Assembly: GCA_021817875.1 (NCBI GenBank)
Contig: JAKAFQ010000291.1
Span: 1 to 5,849, forward strand
Length of the DNA: 5,849 nucleotides
Direction: 5' to 3'
From: Pseudomonadota bacterium
GTDB lineage: Bacteria; Pseudomonadota; Gammaproteobacteria; Steroidobacterales; Steroidobacteraceae
Positions 1 through 3,310 of this stretch are shown here, one piece after another. The first letter of the stretch is position 1, and each line of letters starts with the position of its first letter. Below the pieces are notes generated by a model. That model had not been told where the DNA came from. It saw only the letters and a program-made list of their open reading frames with translations, and did no database searches. Position numbers and translations under genes: made by a program.

Positions 1-621
1 GGTGCCATGGCGCTTGTAGTCATGCGTCATGGTCTGCGCGCGACCCTTCTTCATGGGCAATCCCGGCTGGGTGCGATCAAGCGCCTGAACCTGACTCTTC
101 TCGTCGCAACAGAGCACCAGCGCGTGCTCGGGCGGACTCATGTACAGCCCGACGATGTCCTCGAGCTTTTCGGCGAACTTGGGGTCGCGCGAGACTTTGA
201 ACCCCTTGACCACGTGCGGCTTGAGTCCGTTGGCGCGCCAGATTCGCAGGATCGTCGTGTCGCTGACGCCGACCTGGGCGGCCAACTTGCGCGTGCTCCA
301 ATGGGTCGCAGCCTGCGGCTTGGTCTGCGTCGTCAGGCGCACGATTTCGGCCGCATCGACCGTGGGCTTGCGCCCGCTTCGCGGCGCATCGCGTTCAATC
401 CCCGCCAAGCCGAGTTGAGCGTACCGATCGCGCCAGCGGCCCACCTGCACTCGACCCAGGCCAAGTTCCGCAGCGATCTGCGTATTGTCCAGACCGTCGG
501 CGGCGAGCAGCACCATCTGCGCCCGGCGAGCCAGCCGCACACTGGTCGTGTTCGATCGAGCCAACTTCGTCAGCACGTTTCGCTCGTCCATACTCAGAAC
601 TATCGCAGTTGCAATTCGCAT
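1..621 (-). CDS. IS630-family transposase, N-terminal part (cut by window edge)
   Basis: This is the N-terminal 207 codons of a DDE transposase that would catalyse cut-and-paste movement of its IS at TA targets. The frame is open from 621 down to base 1, where the window ends. The protein begins [15 protein letters not shown], a typical IS630-subgroup opening. It has a helix-turn-helix of the Tc1/IS630 type at about residues 43-67 ([19 protein letters not shown]), then a second winged-helix-like DNA-binding segment at about 105-140 ([20 protein letters not shown]). The start of the catalytic domain follows, with [17 protein letters not shown] at about 171-187; D173 is the likely first acid of the DDE triad. 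The remaining catalytic acids lie outside the window. I chose the ATG at 621 over the one at 591 because the extra ten residues match the family and GAGG lies six bases upstream. Nothing visible is broken, but whether the full gene is intact cannot be told. Confidence 0.9.
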   Translation of the reverse strand, partial: MRIATAIVLSMDERNVLTKLARSNTTSVRLARRAQMVLLAADGLDNTQIAAELGLGRVQVGRWRDRYAQLGLAGIERDAPRSGRKPTVDAAEIVRLTTQTKPQAATHWSTRKLAAQVGVSDTTILRIWRANGLKPHVVKGFKVSRDPKFAEKLEDIVGLYMSPPEHALVLCCDEKSQVQALDRTQPGLPMKKGRAQTMTHDYKRHGT

Positions 622-699
622 CGTCGGCCTCGAATGGACGCATTCTCCATTGAGACCGTCGAGTGCACAATTAGTTCCATAAATTGCGAAGCACTACAC
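1..699 (-). mobile_element. IS630-family insertion sequence, transposase-proximal end only
   Basis: The element contains the leftward transposase plus about 78 bp of non-coding end (622-699). That end is AT-richer than its surroundings and reads GTGTAGTGCTTCGCAATTTA inward on the minus strand. IS630 elements insert at TA and duplicate it; a TA sits at 700-701, directly outside the proposed end. The boundary is inferred from this TA and from the composition change. It cannot be confirmed because the opposite end and its inverted repeat are beyond base 1. Boundary uncertainty is about 10 bp. Confidence 0.6.
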
Positions 700-767
700 T
701 AGCGCCCGCGGTTTCTTCCATGGGTGATTACAGTCCGTCCGCCCTCGACCGACCCAGTTCGGCTGGC

Positions 768-1163
768 CTACCATTGCTGGGCGGACAGCCAGTAATCCTT
801 AACCATTCCGGACTTGGGGGCCGGCAGGATTGAGGTCGACAATGGAACGCTGCCGTCCTGTAACGATGTCAGGATAAACCTTTGAGCCAACTCCAGAGTC
901 AAGGGAATTTTGTAATCAACCGCGATCCAGCCTATCGCAACGGGACGAGCCAAAATGCGTTGGTACAAGCGCGCGGCTAGGGCTGTGATGGTGTCGCCGA
1001 CCTTGCGCCACAGCGGCGTCACCACCGCATAGGCGAGGGCCGCCACACCGACTGCGCCCGCCATGTCGAGTGGAAAATGCATGCCGAGGAACACTCGTGA
1101 ACCAATGGGATGGACGCTCCCACCCGACCAGGCACCAACGTGCCAGAGTGGAGGTGTGATCAA
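768..1163 (-). pseudogene. PAP2-family membrane phosphatase, C-terminal remnant
   Basis: The open frame encodes 131 residues, of which only about 22-79 look like a PAP2 (type 2 phosphatidic acid phosphatase, BcrC/PgpB-like) protein. These residues contain the third phosphatase motif SRVFLGMHFPLD (S22, R23, H29, D33; pattern SRx5Hx3D), followed by a hydrophobic helix (about 35-52) and a short basic tail. Motifs 1 and 2 (KxxxxxxRP and PSGH) and the preceding membrane helices are absent. Residues 1-21 are encoded by an inverted-repeat unit and do not resemble PAP2. Residues from about 81 onward read through a MerR-type promoter and look like non-coding DNA. The only start is a TTG at 1163 without a clear ribosome site. 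I infer a dead fragment with PAP2 homology confined to about 926-1100. Such enzymes normally dephosphorylate lipid pyrophosphates at the membrane. Confidence 0.65.
872..902 (-). promoter_or_regulatory. Orphan MerR-type metal-responsive promoter, reading leftward
   Basis: On the minus strand a -35 box TTGACT (902-897) and a -10-like box TTATCC (877-872) are separated by 19 bp. This over-long spacer is the hallmark of promoters activated by MerR-family regulators such as CueR, ZntR, PbrR and MerR, which twist the DNA to realign the boxes. The spacer carries an imperfect dyad, ACTCTGGAG then TTGG then CTCAAAGGT, with six of nine positions symmetric; the left half fits known operators better. Transcription would start near 865-862 and run towards the IS630 end at 699. 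No recognisable metal-resistance gene follows, so the promoter has probably lost its gene. It overlaps the 3' part of the open frame of the PAP2 fragment, which supports the view that this frame is not a real gene here. Confidence 0.55.
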
Positions 1164-1201
1164 CCACTCGCAACGAAGGAGGCGTCCATCCCATTGGTTC
1201 A
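1098..1201. repeat. 104-bp unit bounded by a perfect 20-bp inverted repeat
   Basis: The arm TGAACCAATGGGATGGACGC (1098-1117) is repeated exactly in inverted orientation at 1182-1201. The pairing resumes after a one-base offset (TCC against GGA). The interior also folds: GGCAC/GTGCC around CAAC (1131-1144) and GAGTGG/CCACTC (1146-1151 and 1164-1169). PAP2 homology in the neighbouring remnant starts exactly at the outer edge of the left arm. The unit could be a MITE-like element, an IS remnant or a recombination scar. I see no target-site duplication and do not recognise the family. Confidence 0.75.
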
Positions 1202-1237
1202 GGCTGCCGCCGGCTTAGCGATTCCGTTGGAACGCAG

Positions 1238-1265
1238 CGCCCCCCGACAAACCTGTCGTGGGGCG
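1238..1265. repeat. Hairpin, 12-bp stem with one mismatch and AACC loop
   Basis: CGCCCCCCGACA (1238-1249) pairs with TGTCGTGGGGCG (1254-1265) except for one position, around a four-base loop. It lies in the 196-bp gap between the PAP2 remnant and the small exported protein gene. No T-tract follows on either strand, so it is not a standard intrinsic terminator. Its role is unknown. The rest of the gap (1202-1359) shows no gene I can support. Confidence 0.5.
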
Positions 1266-1346
1266 GTCGAACCACGGGCACGACCGCGACCGTTCTCCCG
1301 CGCACCGGAACTGTGGCATGTCAGGGAGTGTCAACGACCATTGGGG

Positions 1347-1352
1347 TAGAAT
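1347..1352 (+). promoter_or_regulatory. Possible -10 box for a near-leaderless transcript
   Basis: TAGAAT lies seven bases ahead of the ATG at 1360, so transcription from it would begin almost at the start codon. The spacing GGGTAGAAT-N7-ATG and the absence of a good ribosome site (only GGGG about 13 bases upstream) would fit a leaderless or very short leader. No convincing -35 box was found at 16-20 bp, so this remains weak. Confidence 0.25.
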
Positions 1353-1359
1353 CGCCGCC

Positions 1360-1794
1360 ATGAAGCGTTCAGGCCTGCTCCGCAAGATGATCGGACTGCT
1401 CACGATCGCCGCCGTGTTGTATGCACAATCGGCTGCGGCGGCCTGCGTGTGGGCGGTCGTGCACATGGACATGCCGAACCCCTGCGTCGCAGGCGTCGGC
1501 AATGCGCCCATGACCGCTGCGCGGATGGCTCGAATCGGCGGTGCGATGGGTGCGCATTGCCTGAAGCGCGACATGGGCGCTCCCTGTGTTTGCCCGGAAC
1601 ACGATGCGAGCCACGCGACGGCGGGCACGCCTTCGCACCCCCGGCTCGCGCATGCCGTCGACGCGGCGCTGCTCTACATCGTGACCGACATGAAGACGCC
1701 GACGGCGCGGGAGTCGGTTTCGCTTGCCATCGCACCGCCGATTCGAGCCATCCCGCCGCCCCATAGCATCCTGCACTGCGTATTCCTCATTTGA
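1360..1794 (+). CDS. Small exported Cys/Met/His-containing protein, putative copper-associated
   Basis: The gene encodes 144 residues. The first 28 form a signal peptide: basic MKRSGLLRK, hydrophobic core IGLLTIAAVLY, then QSAAAA before C29. The mature part has six cysteines (C29, C42, C67, C76, C78, C140), including a CVC pair, and several Met/His clusters (HMDM, MGAPCVCPEHDASH), suggesting a periplasmic metal-binding or redox role. It ends PPPHSILHCVFLI; a similar LHC-type tail occurs in small hypothetical proteins ahead of copper RND operons, as far as I recall. I know no assigned function and give no symbol. A longer frame exists from 1258, but the ATG at 1360 is preferred because it begins directly with the signal peptide. 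The gene lies 138 bp ahead of the CusB-like gene on the same strand and is probably co-regulated. A perfect 27-bp inverted repeat lies inside it. Confidence 0.7.
   Translation: MKRSGLLRKMIGLLTIAAVLYAQSAAAACVWAVVHMDMPNPCVAGVGNAPMTAARMARIGGAMGAHCLKRDMGAPCVCPEHDASHATAGTPSHPRLAHAVDAALLYIVTDMKTPTARESVSLAIAPPIRAIPPPHSILHCVFLI
1523..1753. repeat. Perfect 27-bp inverted repeat inside the small exported gene
   Basis: Bases 1523-1549 are the exact reverse complement of 1727-1753, separated by 177 bp. The left arm encodes MARIGGAM (residues 56-63) and the right arm encodes AIAPPIRAI (residues 123-131). An exact 27-bp match is far beyond chance in a window of this size. Pairing breaks cleanly at both ends. 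Possible origins are a local duplication-inversion, a recombination site, or an mRNA-level stem. Confidence 0.9.
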
Positions 1795-1805
1795 TCTCCT
1801 GACCC

Positions 1806-1895
1806 CGCGAGTGCGCTCCCCGCTGCCGTTGCAGCGGTGCATCCACTCGCGCTGATCCGCCGCCGCCGGCGTCCCGACTGATCGGGCGCGCCCGA
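1806..1895. repeat. Structured intergenic region with hairpins and a 14-bp palindrome
   Basis: The gap between the small exported protein and the CusB-like gene holds three foldable units. The first is a two-part hairpin: outer stem CGCGAGTG/CACTCGCG (1806-1813 and 1844-1851), six-base internal loops, and inner stem CCGCTGC/GCAGCGG (1820-1826 and 1831-1837) with a CGTT loop. The second is CCCGA/TCGGG (1873-1877 and 1882-1886) with a CTGA loop. The third is the palindrome TCGGGCGCGCCCGA (1882-1895), which competes with the second. No T-tract follows any stem, so these are not classical terminators. They could be an operator, an mRNA-processing or stabilising structure, or a repetitive extragenic element. 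Confidence 0.6.
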
Positions 1896-1932
1896 CGGAC
1901 GGCAGTTCATTGCATTCCGGTCGGAGATTCCC

Positions 1933-3288
1933 ATGAAGCGCATCACCCGAACATTCGTCCTGGTACTCCTCGCCGCCGGACTGGGCGCGGTCCTCGGGGC
2001 ACGGTACGCCCGCGGCGGCAGAGAACCCCTTCGAAACATGGGAGCACAAAAGGCTCCCATGGCCGCCGCCGCGGTCGACCCGCCACGCAAGGTTCTCTAC
2101 TGGTGGGATCCGATGTTGGGACCGGCGTCGATCTCGCCGAAACCGGGAATCAGCGCCATGGGCATGGCGCTCGTTCCGGTGTACGCCGCGGGAAGCAAGG
2201 CCGGCAATCCGGGCGACGTGACGATCGATCCGGCGATCCAACAGAACCTCGCGGTCGAGACCAGCACCGTTCGCTTCGGCACCCTGCACCAGACCGTGCA
2301 CACGGTCGGCTATGTCCGGCAGGCGACACCGCTCGTCTACGCGGTGACGCTGCGGGTGAGCGGCTGGATCGGGACGCTCCATGCCACCACCAACGGCACG
2401 GCGATCCGGAAGGGCGATCCGCTCTTCACCCTGTACAGCCCGCAGCTCCTCGCCGCAGAGGAGGAAATGCTCGCCGCGGCGCACAACGCCACGCTTGCCG
2501 CGCGGGCACGCGACGAGAACGCGCTTGCCGAAGCGCGGCGGATCTTTCAGTCCATCCGCATGCGCCTCGTCCATCTCGGTGTGAGCACCGGCCAGCTCGA
2601 CCGCATCGCCGCCGACGGCAAGGCGCAGGAATACCTGACCTTTCTCAGCCCGGTGTCGGGATATCTGGCGGCGGTCGGCATCCGGCAGCAGTCGTTCATC
2701 AAGAACGGCGAAACGGTGATGCGGATCGATCAGTTGAACCATGTCTGGCTGGACGCCCAGGTGTACGACAATCAACTGCGCTGGCTGCGCCTCGGACAAG
2801 TCCTGCAGGCGCATCTGGCGGCCGATCCGAGCCATGTTCCGGAAGGCCGGATCTTCTTCATCGACCCCGATGAAGATCCGCAGACGCACACGGTGACGGT
2901 CCGCGCCCGGCTTGAGAATCCCGACGGATTTCTTCGCCCCGGAATGTATGCGCTGGTCGACATCCCGACCACTCCGCTCGAGCGCAGCCTGCTGGCGCCG
3001 GCATCGGCGATCATCCATACCGGCACGGGCGAAGTGGCGCTGCTCGCCGAAGGAAAGGGCCGATTCGTTCCCCGGAAGGTACGCACGGGCCTCTCCGGCA
3101 GCGACGACCTGGTCCAGGTGCTCTCCGGCTTGCAGCCCGGGGATCGCGTCGTCACCAGCGGTCAGTTCCTGATCGACGTCGAGTCGAACATGAACGAAGT
3201 CGCCGCCAAGTTCACCGCCAGGGCGCAGGCGCCCGGCGGTGCCATGGCGGGAATGAAAATGCCCAAACCGCCGAAGGCGGCCCGCTGA
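1933..3288 (+). CDS. cusB: CusB-like periplasmic adaptor (membrane fusion protein) of a Cu/Ag efflux system
   Basis: This 451-residue protein links a CusA-type inner-membrane pump to an outer-membrane channel and delivers Cu(I)/Ag(I) to the pump. Residues 7-23 form a signal/anchor helix without a lipobox cysteine. Residues 53-85 are a CusB-type metal-binding segment (KVLYWWDPMLGP, then KPGISAMGMALVPVY) that uses Met/Trp and lacks the cysteines of the related heavy-metal-binding domain. The barrel-sandwich and hairpin region follows at about 120-270 (SGWIGTLHATTNGTAIRKGDP at 143-163; SPVSGYLAAVGIRQQSFIKNG at 239-259), with an Ala/Glu-rich coiled coil between (about 172-215). Beta-barrel and membrane-proximal domains follow (LRPGMYALVDIP at 334-345; VVTSGQFLIDVESNM at 406-420). 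The C-terminus is Met-bearing (GGAMAGMKM). The ATG at 1933 has GGAG six bases upstream. The gene is 22 bp ahead of the cusA homologue and surely shares its transcript. Length is slightly above the roughly 407 residues of E. coli CusB. Confidence 0.92.
   Translation: MKRITRTFVLVLLAAGLGAVLGARYARGGREPLRNMGAQKAPMAAAAVDPPRKVLYWWDPMLGPASISPKPGISAMGMALVPVYAAGSKAGNPGDVTIDPAIQQNLAVETSTVRFGTLHQTVHTVGYVRQATPLVYAVTLRVSGWIGTLHATTNGTAIRKGDPLFTLYSPQLLAAEEEMLAAAHNATLAARARDENALAEARRIFQSIRMRLVHLGVSTGQLDRIAADGKAQEYLTFLSPVSGYLAAVGIRQQSFIKNGETVMRIDQLNHVWLDAQVYDNQLRWLRLGQVLQAHLAADPSHVPEGRIFFIDPDEDPQTHTVTVRARLENPDGFLRPGMYALVDIPTTPLERSLLAPASAIIHTGTGEVALLAEGKGRFVPRKVRTGLSGSDDLVQVLSGLQPGDRVVTSGQFLIDVESNMNEVAAKFTARAQAPGGAMAGMKMPKPPKAAR
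2037..2061. repeat. Perfect 9-bp hairpin in the cusB leader coding region
   Basis: CATGGGAGC (2037-2045) pairs exactly with GCTCCCATG (2053-2061) around the loop ACAAAAG. It lies within codons 35-43, in the linker between the membrane anchor and the metal-binding segment. It may slow ribosomes or be incidental; no T-tract follows. Confidence 0.5.
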
Positions 3289-3310
3289 CCGGCGCCGGAC
3301 GAGGATTGCC

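Noticed and set aside
7..702. 231-codon plus-strand open frame over the IS630 region
   Set aside because: It is antisense to the transposase, has no family resemblance and runs through the IS terminus.
701..774. Short minus-strand frames starting at 774 or 721 as the gene controlled by the MerR-type promoter
   Set aside because: They are under 30 codons, have weak ribosome sites and no recognisable similarity; the IS end lies immediately downstream, so at most they are stubs of a truncated gene.
1098..1201. Integron attC site
   Set aside because: The unit has the size and symmetry of an attC, but I could not find RYYYAAC/GTTRRRY core boxes at its ends, and no integron cassette layout is visible.
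1238..1265. Intrinsic terminator
   Set aside because: The stem is strong but no T-run follows on either strand.
916..1305. 129-codon minus-strand frame overlapping the PAP2 remnant
   Set aside because: Out of frame with the PAP2 motif, Arg/His-rich and without any domain signal.
1258..1359. N-terminal extension of the small exported protein (start at 1258)
   Set aside because: The extra 34 residues precede an ideal signal peptide beginning at the ATG at 1360; the extension is polar and would bury the signal.
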